A stretch of 47,335 bases of DNA from contig JAQUBZ010000017.1 of the NCBI GenBank assembly GCA_028686425.1, positions 1 through 47,335 on the forward strand, written 5' to 3'. The position numbers and the translations under genes are program-made. Every line of letters starts with the position of its first letter. The first letter of the stretch is position 1. Positions 1 to 7,682 of the stretch are shown here, piece by piece. Origin of the DNA: Bacteroidales bacterium (GTDB lineage Bacteria > Bacteroidota > Bacteroidia > Bacteroidales > UBA932). The notes beneath the pieces were generated by a model. The model was not told the DNA's origin and made no database searches. It was given only the letters and a program-made list of their open reading frames with translations.

Positions 1-278
1 GCCTGCCCGCTAACGGAGTTGAACGAATCGGTAATCACATCACCTGTGGATGTGTTCCTTACAGATACAGTAACCGTCCCTACATCTTCAAGACAATTTA
101 CCCTCAATAATGATAAATCCACGATGTAAGCACACTCTAATGGAGTAGTCCCTCCTCTTGTCCCTCTTTCTGAAGTTTCTTCGAGGATAATATCAAATTC
201 TTCCTCGTCACCGATTGCAAAACTGCTGATGGCTCCGATGGCCATAGCAAAAACAAAAGTCAATAATAATTTTTTCAT
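1..278 (-). CDS. Small secreted protein, probable DUF3244 family (partial, cut by window edge)
   Basis: This minus-strand reading frame starts at the ATG ending at 278 and runs off the left edge, leaving about 92 residues. It begins with a clear signal peptide (MKKLLLTFVFAMAIGAISSF), followed by an acidic stretch and an Arg/Gly/Thr segment. After that comes beta-rich sequence (CAYIVDLSLLRVNCLEDVG, then TVTVSVRNTSTGDVITDSF). This layout resembles the short Ig-like DUF3244 proteins that Bacteroidales secrete; their function is unknown. The family call rests on the general pattern only, and the C-terminus is not visible. A promoter-like TATCTTCG lies about 25 bases upstream on the minus strand. 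Confidence 0.6.
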   Translation of the reverse strand, partial: MKKLLLTFVFAMAIGAISSFAIGDEEEFDIILEETSERGTRGGTTPLECAYIVDLSLLRVNCLEDVGTVTVSVRNTSTGDVITDSFNSVSGQ

Positions 279-522
279 AGTAAAAATTTTAAAAAATAAA
301 TGCGAAGATACGTATTAGTTCATGGGAGAAAAAATAAAATACCTTACATTTACCACCTCGTAACATACTGTTAATGAGCAATATATCAATTTCGTCAAAT
401 TATAAACTTACATCAAGGGTTTTATTAAGGACAAAACTGCCATCATTGCTGCTTTATTCTGGTTGACACACAAATTTAATAAATAAATTAACGCCAACCA
501 AATATTTTCCCTTAAGCACTAT
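279..522. other. AT-rich intergenic region
   Basis: I see no gene here. It separates two minus-strand genes and should hold the promoter of the DUF3244-like gene and the end of the lipoprotein transcript. No strong terminator hairpin is visible. Confidence 0.5.
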
Positions 523-1602
523 TTACAGTTCAAATCTTGCCAGATAGATGGTTCCGTCTTCGCGTTCTGCAAGAGCGCAGCCGAAAGAGTCTCCCTCAAG
601 CACATCCATCGAGATGATTTTATCGTTGAAGTTAATTAGTCTGACAGGACGGCAATCCCAGTCAAAGACGGCAAATACCTTATTGGTGGTCTTATTCGGA
701 ACATCTGAATAATCGGCATAAATGTAGTTGTCGGTGCATGACAGAGCGCAGATACCGGATACGGCACCATTTGATTGAACAATATACGGAAAGTCGGCGG
801 TATTGTCGAGACAATTATAGACAGGCTTGAACATTCTGTTGATAGCTATAGGTACGATAGAGTCGCCCGCACACGCAAATGTCTCAAGAATACATCCGCT
901 TGAAGTGGCAGATGCAAATTTCATCCTGTCATCGGATATGCCGAGTGTCCCCATGTACGAATAATAAGCGCGTTCGACTTTTCTCATTTCCTCAGGCTCC
1001 TCCAACTTAGGGAAATCATTATATTCGGCAATAGTGCCGATGATATAGGACATGATAAACCTGTTGTCGGTCGATTCCCATAGGAACAGCCCGTCATTGA
1101 GAGAGTAGAACCTTTCCATTCTAATCTTGTAACTGTTTTCAGGTAAAGCCATATCCAGAATATCATCTTTACCCGACAATACTGAATTTAACGAAAATAC
1201 CACAAGTTTGTCTTGAGAGCTGTCATACGCATATATACATTTTTGATGGTTGTCTATGCTGAATAAGGTCTTTTGGAAAGTTACTTTCCCCGGCTCTCTT
1301 CCGAGAGTTCCGAAACTTTTAAGATGTTTTCCGCTATTTGCCGAAAACAGATGAAACACATTGCCCGACAGATCGGCCATGTTATTGACAATAATCAGTG
1401 TGTCAATGCACTGCAGACTGCATCCGCTGAATTTGAAGTCCTCATTTATGGGCAGCAGAGTGATTTGGGTACTGTCACTGAAAATGGGAGCATGATACAA
1501 ATCTTCGCTTGCAGCATTATCGGAGCACGAAATAAAGGTAAGTAGGGCAACAATCGGCAATACAAGATAAATACACACCGCATAAGATAAACTGTTGTTC
1601 AT
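523..1602 (-). CDS. BF3164-like lipoprotein, six-bladed beta-propeller
   Basis: This 359-residue protein has a hydrophobic N-terminus ending in a probable lipobox (FISC, Cys26), so it is likely a surface or periplasmic lipoprotein. The body has recurring WD/NHL-like strands. Examples are the blade with LFSANSGKHLKSFGTLGREP, then the next blade with IDNHQKCIYAYDSSQDKLVV, and a final blade with VFAVFDWDCRPVRLINFN. This is the pattern of the Bacteroidales TolB-like/BF3164 propeller family, which has no established biochemical role. It stands alone between the DUF3244-like gene and a divergent kinase gene. No good promoter motif was found upstream. The family call is by pattern and not by search. 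Confidence 0.72.
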   Translation of the reverse strand: MNNSLSYAVCIYLVLPIVALLTFISCSDNAASEDLYHAPIFSDSTQITLLPINEDFKFSGCSLQCIDTLIIVNNMADLSGNVFHLFSANSGKHLKSFGTLGREPGKVTFQKTLFSIDNHQKCIYAYDSSQDKLVVFSLNSVLSGKDDILDMALPENSYKIRMERFYSLNDGLFLWESTDNRFIMSYIIGTIAEYNDFPKLEEPEEMRKVERAYYSYMGTLGISDDRMKFASATSSGCILETFACAGDSIVPIAINRMFKPVYNCLDNTADFPYIVQSNGAVSGICALSCTDNYIYADYSDVPNKTTNKVFAVFDWDCRPVRLINFNDKIISMDVLEGDSFGCALAEREDGTIYLARFEL

Positions 1603-1794
1603 TTCTAAATGTTTTATAGGTTAAAACATCAGCCCCTCAATAATCAGACCATATCCAATGAGGTCCTCCATCTGTCGTATCATCGTAAAAGCAGATTTGC
1701 CCACAAAAGACCGTTTCACGCGAGATATGTCTGATTGTCTGAATGTTTTGATGATATATTTTGAAAAGAGAAGATATGATTTCAAATAATTTTA

Positions 1795-1802
1795 TATCTT
1801 TG
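1795..1802 (+). promoter_or_regulatory. Probable -7 element for the TPR histidine kinase
   Basis: TATCTTTG matches the Bacteroidota -7 consensus TAnnTTTG and lies 23 bases before the kinase ATG. A GGGAGG sequence follows directly. The -33 element is weak. Confidence 0.5.
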
Positions 1803-1825
1803 GGAGGATAATTTATTTATGCAAA

Positions 1826-3772
1826 ATGAAAAGAAGTTTGTATCTGCTCATGTTTTCGCTTATCGTCCTCTCCTTTTCTGAAACGGTAAAGGCGCAGGAT
1901 GTGAAACAGACTCAATATCAGCGAGATTCTCTTGCTTTAGAGACCTATCTCGATTCAATCGTGCTGCACCTCCGGGAGCCTGTTGTCCTCAAGATGGCCG
2001 ATACTATGTTTGATATGGCGGGCCATATCAAGAATCGCAGACGTCAGGCAGGGGCTTTATCCTATAAAGTCGATTATTGGTTTATTCAGAAGAATAAAGA
2101 TAGTCTGTTTGCTGCAATTGACATGGTTCAAAAGTTCTCAAGGCAGTATGATCAGCCGATATATTACTATTTTTCGTGGCAGAGAAAGATAACATACTAC
2201 ATCAATGTGAATCAGCCCAATCTGGCTCTCAATGAATTGAGCCTGATGCAGGATGATGCAATCAAGACAGGTGATTATAATGCTCAGGTTGAAGCATATT
2301 ATCTGATGGGCAGAATTTATTATTCCAGAAAATTGTTTGAAGAAGCTCATGACGCTTTTGCCAAATCCATAGAAATGATCAATAAGGCACCTGAGGGCAC
2401 AGAAATCACAGTCACTCACGGTACTTATCTTGCCCAGGCCCGCACTTTGAGTTCTCTGCGAAGATTCGATGAAGAGAAAATCCTTCTTGACACGCTGGCA
2501 TCTATGTCTAAAACCAAGGCAAACAAGACATCTGTCGACCTTGTTTATGTAAGTTATTATCAATTAATGGGTAATGTGGAGATGGCAGAGCATTATCTCA
2601 ATCTTGTCGAAAAAGCCGGTTATGGTAATTATTCGGTCAACGGCAAGAGGGCAATTATTCAGGAAAAAGCCAAGATTGCCCACATGAAGAAGGATTTTAA
2701 AGAAGAGATTACGTTAAGAGATTCTCTGAAAGCTTTTCGCCACAATTATGAGTCTGATAATATCGGTTATGCCAACGCATACTATGTTATGGGAGATTAT
2801 AAACGGTCAGCGGATTTTTTGAAGTCGGAGTTGAGCTATAGGGATTCTGTCCGCAAACAGGATATTCGCAATGAAATCAGCGAAATGGTGGTGATGCTTG
2901 ATGTAAACAGACTTAAGGCTGAGAGAGATAGAGCTGAGCTTGAGATGAAAGGGAGAATCCTCACGGTCACGATTATTCTCTCTTCTTTTCTATTCGTACT
3001 CCTTGTTTTTGCCATTATAATGTGCATCAAATACTACAAAACCAATAGAAAATTGATTATCTCCGACAAGAATCTTGGCGAAGCCGTAGAAAGACTTGAG
3101 AACGAGAGCCACATCAAATCCGATTTTCTCAGACACTTATCACATGAGGTACGCACTCCGCTCAACTCGATAGTGGGCTTTTCAAACCTTATTTCCGAAA
3201 AATTCAGATTCGACTCGGATTGTGCCAAATATTGTGAAATTATAGAGAGAAACTCGGATCATCTGCTTAAACTTGTAAATGATGCAGTGGCTATGTCCAA
3301 TTACGGAGAGGAAGGAAAGAAAGTATTGACAGATATCAACACACTATTTGCTTCAGCCATAGATTATCTTGACATTAAGGCGAATAAAGGGGTTGAACTT
3401 GATTTTGTTCCTTGTGCGGATTTGCATCGTACATTTATGCTCAACAAGGAGAAGCTGGTAATTATACTGTCCAACCTTCTCCATAACTCTTCCAAATGCA
3501 CCAAAGAGGGTAAAATCGTTATGAAAGCAGACGTTGATAAAACAAATGGAAACATCGTATTTTCAGTGACCGATACAGGAATAGGAATACCGGAAGATAA
3601 GGTCAATGAGATATTTGACTATTTTGAGAAAGTGGATAAGATGACACAGGGTCTTGGATTGGGGTTGCCATTGAGCCGCCACCTTGCCGAATCAATGGGA
3701 GGAACACTTTTCCTTGACCAAAGCTATACCGGGGGATGCCGAATGATTCTCACTATTCCATTTGCTTCCTGA
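1826..3772 (+). CDS. TPR-domain sensor histidine kinase
   Basis: This 648-residue protein has a signal peptide (residues 1-23). A predicted periplasmic helical region with tetratricopeptide-like repeats follows (about 110-345, for example the repeat containing GRIYYSRKLFEEAHDAFAKS). Next are a short coiled coil, one membrane segment (about 379-401), and a cytoplasmic kinase core. The H-box is LRHLSHEVRTPLNS with phospho-acceptor His440. The N-box is ILSNLLHNSS, the G1 box is DTGIGIP, and the G2 box is GLGLGLPLSR. It should autophosphorylate in response to an unknown envelope signal and pass phosphate to a response regulator. The ABC exporter genes and an NtrC-like receiver lie just downstream and are the likely output. 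No receiver domain is fused to the kinase. All catalytic boxes look intact. Confidence 0.88.
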   Translation: MKRSLYLLMFSLIVLSFSETVKAQDVKQTQYQRDSLALETYLDSIVLHLREPVVLKMADTMFDMAGHIKNRRRQAGALSYKVDYWFIQKNKDSLFAAIDMVQKFSRQYDQPIYYYFSWQRKITYYINVNQPNLALNELSLMQDDAIKTGDYNAQVEAYYLMGRIYYSRKLFEEAHDAFAKSIEMINKAPEGTEITVTHGTYLAQARTLSSLRRFDEEKILLDTLASMSKTKANKTSVDLVYVSYYQLMGNVEMAEHYLNLVEKAGYGNYSVNGKRAIIQEKAKIAHMKKDFKEEITLRDSLKAFRHNYESDNIGYANAYYVMGDYKRSADFLKSELSYRDSVRKQDIRNEISEMVVMLDVNRLKAERDRAELEMKGRILTVTIILSSFLFVLLVFAIIMCIKYYKTNRKLIISDKNLGEAVERLENESHIKSDFLRHLSHEVRTPLNSIVGFSNLISEKFRFDSDCAKYCEIIERNSDHLLKLVNDAVAMSNYGEEGKKVLTDINTLFASAIDYLDIKANKGVELDFVPCADLHRTFMLNKEKLVIILSNLLHNSSKCTKEGKIVMKADVDKTNGNIVFSVTDTGIGIPEDKVNEIFDYFEKVDKMTQGLGLGLPLSRHLAESMGGTLFLDQSYTGGCRMILTIPFAS

Positions 3773-3820
3773 AAGCTGTTAAACAATCAACCAACGGAGA
3801 AGTCTTCTGATTTCTCCACC

Positions 3821-3855
3821 GTGCGGAATCGCACATCAGGCGAGCTAAAACGCAC
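3821..3855 (+). promoter_or_regulatory. Tandem inverted repeats, candidate enhancer sites for an NtrC-type regulator
   Basis: The first site is GTGC-GGAATC-GCAC (3821-3834), a perfect GTGC-N6-GCAC inverted repeat. The second is GAGC-TAAAAC-GCAC (3842-3855), with one mismatch in the left arm. Their centres are 21 bases apart, about two helical turns. They lie roughly 100 bases upstream of the start predicted from the sigma-54-like promoter, which is the usual place for enhancer-binding-protein sites. A third copy of the motif lies at 7636-7649. The assignment is inference from symmetry and position. Confidence 0.45.
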
Positions 3856-3922
3856 GTTCAGTGCCATGCTGTCAAGCTGGAATATCGCCATAAATATTTG
3901 ATATACAATATATTGTAGCTCT

Positions 3923-3938
3923 TGGCACGGATTGTGTC
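3923..3938 (+). promoter_or_regulatory. Probable sigma-54 (-24/-12) promoter of the ABC exporter genes
   Basis: TGGCACG-GATT-GTGTC aligns with the sigma-54 consensus TGGCACG-N4-TTGCA. The -24 half is perfect. The -12 half keeps the G but has T where C is usual. Transcription would start near 3949, which favours the ATG at 3964 over the one at 3943 for the permease. Confidence 0.5.
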
Positions 3939-3963
3939 ATAAATGGAGTCAAAACAATATAAT

Positions 3964-6315
3964 ATGAAGTCGTTACGTTTTTCACTCCGTTATCTGAGCA
4001 AGGCCCGCGGCGGCAATATCACAAGGGTTATCTCCCTGACTTTGGGATTGGCTGTGAGCCTGCTGATCTTTTCCTATGTCGGTTTTATACTCTCTTTTGA
4101 CAGAAATTTTCCCGACCATGAACGAATCTATCAGGTGTGGACATACTCCGATAAGGATGGGATGGGCTATTCCGGCATGCTGCATTATCCGGTTGCTCCC
4201 TCTCTTATGCAGGATATGCCTCAGGTAGAGATCGCTACTCACATGTTTTCAAACCAGAATTATGATATGGAAGTTGACGGCTCGACTTTCAGGGTTTCAT
4301 TGAAGCCGGTTGATACTTGTTACTGCGACTTGTTCGGCATCAGGCAGATAAGTGGCGATGATCCACATCAGATTTTTGATTCTCCCGACCGGATCATGAT
4401 TTCACAATCTCTTGCAAAGAGTGCGTTTCCCGGCCAAAATCCTATGGGGAAGAGGGTTATGGTCAACAAAATGTTTGAACTTACAGTGGCGGGAGTATTT
4501 GAGAATGTGCCGCTGAACACAAGTATGGGCGAATACGACATGCTGGTTCCGCTCGATATGGTGATAAAAGTGGCAGGTCTTGGCAGTGGATGGAATGGCG
4601 GTGACAGCTATTATACATACATAAAATTGAAACAAGGGGCAGACATATCGGTGGTAGAGGCACAAATTCCGGATTTTCTTCAAAAGTACGGAGTGGCGGA
4701 ATCCTTGAACGAGTGGGGTATCAGATATATCTTTTTACCCATTTCAAAATCTTCATTTGTCGAAGGGGGCAATGAGAGCATGATTTATCTTCTCTCCGCC
4801 CTTGCTTTCCTCCTTCTGTTCGTGGCCACGATGAATTATGTGCTTGTTTCCATTTCGGGAATGGTGCGCAGAAGCCGCACTATAGCTCTGCTGAAATGCA
4901 ATGGGGCTCACAAGAATGATGTCTTTAGAATATTTTTAGTTGAAACGGCGATTCTGATACTATGCGCCCTGTTCCTGGCGGTGCTGATTATTTTAGCTTT
5001 CGCAAAACCTATTGAAGCTCTCACTTCATATCCTGTCTCCGAGCTGTTTGCTCTGGAACGTATCTGGGCTCCCGCATCAGTTCTGCTGGCGGCTTTTCTC
5101 CTTGCAGGGCTGATTCCGGCAAGACTATTCACAAAAGTTCCCGTCGAGGCGGCATTCAAGGGAGTTTCTGATACCAATCGCAGGTGGAAGAAAATTCTTC
5201 TCGGAGTTGAAATAGCCTGTGTTACATGTGTAGCTGCATTACTTTTAATAGCTTCGCTTCAATTCAGATTAATGACACGTGGGGATTTTGGATATGAACC
5301 TGACAACTTGATTTATACGAGAATAATGGCAACTCCGCACCAGTTTGAACGATGCATGTCCGAACTTGGAGCCCTCCCGGAAGTGGAATCTGCAGGGATG
5401 TCGTACTCCATTCCTGTCTATGGCTATTCAGGAATGCCTTGTGTGGATGAAAACACCCATGAGATATTATTTTCTTGCAGATGGGAACTGATTGACTACA
5501 GGTATATTCCGGCAATGAAAATGAAGATTGTCGAGGGGGCCAATTTCACAAGAGAATCCTCCCCGACAGATGTTATAGTCAATCAGCAATATGTCAGACA
5601 GAGATGCTGGTCTGACAGCCCGATAGGTCACAAAATTACTGATAGGCAGGGAGATACTCCCAAGATATATACAATTGTCGGAGTGGTCCGGGATTTTAAA
5701 ATGGAGGCAACTTCAGAAGTGCGACCGATTGTACTCCACCCGATAATAGAATGGGTGAACGATGATGAAGAGAAATACAGTGATATATGGACTATGATAA
5801 GACTTCGCGATATGTCCGCTGAAACAATAAAAGTTGTTACAGACAAGATTAGAACATTTGAAACATCAAATAACTATCGTGTGTCAATCTATCGTGAAAC
5901 TATTGACAATCAGCTCTCTTTTATGCGAAGTATTCGCAATATAATTGCAATAGGTACCATTTTTACCCTGATAATTGCCCTTATAGGAATGCTCGGATAC
6001 CTATCGGATGAATGTAACCGCCGTGCCCGTGAGGTGGCGACACGCAAGGTAAACGGGGCTGAGGTTGATGATATTCTTTTACTCCTCTGCAAAAATACGA
6101 TTGTCATGGTTATTATATCTGTTGCAGTCGGAATCGCCATTGCATATTTTGCGGCAGATAAATTGATGCAGCAGCTACCTACAAGGATTTCCCTGAGCTG
6201 GTGGATTTTTGCAGGAACTGCTGCAATTGTCATTATTGTGGTATATGCAATCCAGATAATCAAGACGTGGCGCACAGCCAACTCAAATCCTTCGGGAATG
6301 CTCAAGGCCGAATAA
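3964..6315 (+). CDS. ABC transporter permease, FtsX/MacB family
   Basis: The protein is 783 residues from ATG 3964. An in-frame ATG at 3943 would add seven residues, but it lies upstream of the start predicted from the sigma-54-like promoter. A first membrane segment (about 21-43) is followed by a large periplasmic MacB-like core domain. A cluster of membrane helices then lies around 275-295, 322-348, 368-388 and 411-433. A second periplasmic domain follows, and three C-terminal helices lie near 660, 715 and 745. The last FtsX module has the typical sequence ECNRRAREVATRKVNGA. This is the duplicated eight-helix form common in Bacteroidota. Such permeases act by mechanotransmission on lipoproteins, peptides or toxic compounds. 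The ATPase gene starts 68 bases downstream. No membrane-fusion or TolC-type gene is present nearby. Confidence 0.87.
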   Translation: MKSLRFSLRYLSKARGGNITRVISLTLGLAVSLLIFSYVGFILSFDRNFPDHERIYQVWTYSDKDGMGYSGMLHYPVAPSLMQDMPQVEIATHMFSNQNYDMEVDGSTFRVSLKPVDTCYCDLFGIRQISGDDPHQIFDSPDRIMISQSLAKSAFPGQNPMGKRVMVNKMFELTVAGVFENVPLNTSMGEYDMLVPLDMVIKVAGLGSGWNGGDSYYTYIKLKQGADISVVEAQIPDFLQKYGVAESLNEWGIRYIFLPISKSSFVEGGNESMIYLLSALAFLLLFVATMNYVLVSISGMVRRSRTIALLKCNGAHKNDVFRIFLVETAILILCALFLAVLIILAFAKPIEALTSYPVSELFALERIWAPASVLLAAFLLAGLIPARLFTKVPVEAAFKGVSDTNRRWKKILLGVEIACVTCVAALLLIASLQFRLMTRGDFGYEPDNLIYTRIMATPHQFERCMSELGALPEVESAGMSYSIPVYGYSGMPCVDENTHEILFSCRWELIDYRYIPAMKMKIVEGANFTRESSPTDVIVNQQYVRQRCWSDSPIGHKITDRQGDTPKIYTIVGVVRDFKMEATSEVRPIVLHPIIEWVNDDEEKYSDIWTMIRLRDMSAETIKVVTDKIRTFETSNNYRVSIYRETIDNQLSFMRSIRNIIAIGTIFTLIIALIGMLGYLSDECNRRAREVATRKVNGAEVDDILLLLCKNTIVMVIISVAVGIAIAYFAADKLMQQLPTRISLSWWIFAGTAAIVIIVVYAIQIIKTWRTANSNPSGMLKAE

Positions 6316-6383
6316 GACTGTGCGGCATATATGCCTGGCAGTGTATATAAAATACTGAAAATTAGAAATATAAAAAATACACA

Positions 6384-7043
6384 ATGATACAATTACAAGA
6401 TATAACCAAAATCTTCCGTACAGAGGAAGTACAGACTACGGCTCTCGATCAAGTCTCCCTGAAAGTAGAATCAGGCGAATTTGTGGCGGTCATGGGCCCT
6501 TCCGGGTGCGGAAAATCTACTTTGCTCCATATTCTCGGGCTGTTGGACAACCCGACCGAAGGAAACTATATGCTTATGGGTGACGATGTTGCTAAAATGG
6601 ATGAATGGCACAGAACAGAGTTCAGAAAAGGTAGGATAGGATTTGTATTTCAGAACTTCAACCTGATTGAAGAGTTTGATGTCTATGAAAATGTGGAATT
6701 GCCACTGATTTACATGAAAATGAAATCTTCAGAGCGCCGCCGTATAGTCAACGAGATGCTTGAGAAGATGAATATCAGCCATCGTGCACAACATTTTCCA
6801 AACCAGCTCTTCGGCGGACAACAACAGAGGGTAGCAGTTGCCAGAGCTTTGGTACTCTCTCCGAAACTGATTCTCGCCGATGAACCTACCGGCAATCTTG
6901 ACTCACGCAACGGAAAAGATGTTATGAATCTCTTTACAGAACTTCACAAATCCGGTACGACAATCGTTATGGTCACCCACTCCGCTCGAGATGCCGCTTA
7001 CGCCTCAAGAATAGTCAACATGCTTGACGGCCGCTTCTGCTGA
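6384..7043 (+). CDS. ABC transporter ATP-binding protein, LolD/MacB type
   Basis: This 219-residue ATPase has Walker [10 protein letters not shown] (38-46), Q-loop Gln90, and Walker B LILADEP followed by the D-loop TGNLDS. The H-loop is in VMVTHS. The length and the run [18 protein letters not shown] are typical of the LolD/MacB/YknY subfamily, which partners FtsX-type permeases. It should energise the permease encoded immediately upstream. The ABC signature is odd: it reads [14 protein letters not shown], with Phe143 (codon TTC) where this family has Ser. That Ser normally contacts the ATP gamma-phosphate, so activity may be reduced. A single C-to-T change from TCC would explain it. Confidence 0.9.
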   Translation: MIQLQDITKIFRTEEVQTTALDQVSLKVESGEFVAVMGPSGCGKSTLLHILGLLDNPTEGNYMLMGDDVAKMDEWHRTEFRKGRIGFVFQNFNLIEEFDVYENVELPLIYMKMKSSERRRIVNEMLEKMNISHRAQHFPNQLFGGQQQRVAVARALVLSPKLILADEPTGNLDSRNGKDVMNLFTELHKSGTTIVMVTHSARDAAYASRIVNMLDGRFC

Positions 7044-7057
7044 AGATATGAAGAGTG

Positions 7058-7324
7058 TTATTTTTCATAAAATACAGAATCTTCACAAAGAGTTCTTTCG
7101 CAAAGCCCGGCATCGAAAAACATACCTTCAAAGCTTAAATCCTCATCGATTTGAGGCCAATGAATGCCGTCGTATGTGAGATAGAAATCTCGTCTCTGAT
7201 CTTGCGTTGCCGAAGATAGCCTCTTCCATCTTGAAAATGGATAATTGGCAGTAAGCCCGTCTGTTGTTCTGGCATATACGTGAGTATCGTCAACCCAGAC
7301 TTCAAGAATTTTGTGTTTAGTCAT
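7058..7324 (-). CDS. DUF2442-domain protein
   Basis: This small protein has 88 residues from the ATG at 7324. The frame is open further upstream, but that extension overlaps the preceding gene almost entirely and lacks family character. The core has ILEVWVDDTHVYARTTDG, YPFSRWKRLSSAT and YDGIHWPQIDEDLSFEGM. The YDGIHWPxIDEDLS block is the hallmark of DUF2442, a small fold of unknown biochemical function. It overlaps the upstream DUF4160 gene by 8 bases (ATGACTAA), so the two are translationally coupled. DUF4160 and DUF2442 genes are often found as neighbours and have a toxin-antitoxin-like layout, but no such activity is shown here. The gene converges on the ABC ATPase gene with a 14-base gap. 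Confidence 0.82.
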   Translation of the reverse strand: MTKHKILEVWVDDTHVYARTTDGLTANYPFSRWKRLSSATQDQRRDFYLTYDGIHWPQIDEDLSFEGMFFDAGLCERTLCEDSVFYEK

Positions 7325-7574
7325 TGCTGTCTCCTTTTGCTTTATTATTAAAAAACAGATGCCAATTATCCAAGATAACATCCGTATTTTCTTCAATAAT
7401 AGATTCAATCAAAACAATGTCGTGTTTTTTAAAACCTCTATTATAGATCTGCATCAAGGGAGACACATGATATTTCGCCTCACATCCATCCTTAATGATG
7501 TGGACGTGAACAGGTTCATGATCATTAGCATAAAACATGAACCGAAACCCGAAAAAAATGAATATTGTAGGCAT
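7317..7574 (-). CDS. DUF4160-domain protein
   Basis: This 85-residue protein begins MPTIFIFFGFRFMFYANDHE, followed by PVHVHIIKDGCEAKYHV. The pattern [FY]-x-N-D-H-x-P-x-H-V-H is characteristic of DUF4160. It ends with a helical segment and a basic/acidic tail. It is the first gene of a two-gene unit with the overlapping DUF2442 gene. A very good Bacteroidota promoter lies directly upstream (7593-7624), leaving a leader of only about a dozen bases. The function is unknown; a small stress, toxin-antitoxin or regulatory module is possible. The pair runs against the flanking ABC and regulator genes, which suggests independent acquisition. Confidence 0.83.
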   Translation of the reverse strand: MPTIFIFFGFRFMFYANDHEPVHVHIIKDGCEAKYHVSPLMQIYNRGFKKHDIVLIESIIEENTDVILDNWHLFFNNKAKGDSND

Positions 7575-7592
7575 CTTGTCTGTTACTAATCA

Positions 7593-7624
7593 CAAAAGTA
7601 AAACAAATGAAATATACATCCAAA
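7593..7624 (-). promoter_or_regulatory. Promoter of the DUF4160-DUF2442 pair
   Basis: On the minus strand the sequence reads TTTG (7624-7621), 20 bases, then TACTTTTG (7600-7593). This is a full match to the Bacteroidota -33/-7 promoter. Confidence 0.75.
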
Positions 7625-7635
7625 TATATTTTACT

Positions 7636-7649
7636 GTGCATTTTCGCAC
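7636..7649 (+). promoter_or_regulatory. GTGC-N6-GCAC inverted repeat upstream of the response regulator
   Basis: GTGC-ATTTTC-GCAC has the same arms and spacing as the perfect site at 3821. It covers the -33 region of the promoter whose -7 (TATCTTTG) is at 7667-7674. Binding here would be expected to repress or autoregulate the regulator gene. This is inference. Confidence 0.4.
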
Positions 7650-7666
7650 GCGTAAAGAATAATTGT

Positions 7667-7674
7667 TATCTTTG
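7667..7674 (+). promoter_or_regulatory. -7 element of the truncated response regulator gene
   Basis: TATCTTTG matches TAnnTTTG and lies 9 bases before the ATG at 7683. A TTTC sequence 21 bases upstream may serve as -33. Confidence 0.55.
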
Positions 7675-7682
7675 TTGTCATT

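Noticed and set aside
1625-1793. Open minus-strand frames between the beta-propeller lipoprotein and the kinase, one of them ending in Cys- and Trp-containing sequence like a small secreted peptide.
   Set aside because: Neither frame has a start codon in a suitable place, and both run into the promoter and ribosome-binding region of the plus-strand kinase. No family pattern was recognised.
3777-3815. The stretch after the kinase stop as an intrinsic terminator.
   Set aside because: The AGAAGTCTTCT and GGAGAAGT/TTTCTCC pairings are weak and lack a T run.
7325-7408. Longer start for the DUF2442 gene.
   Set aside because: The extra 28 codons lie inside the upstream DUF4160 gene in another frame, and the family consensus begins at the ATG at 7324.
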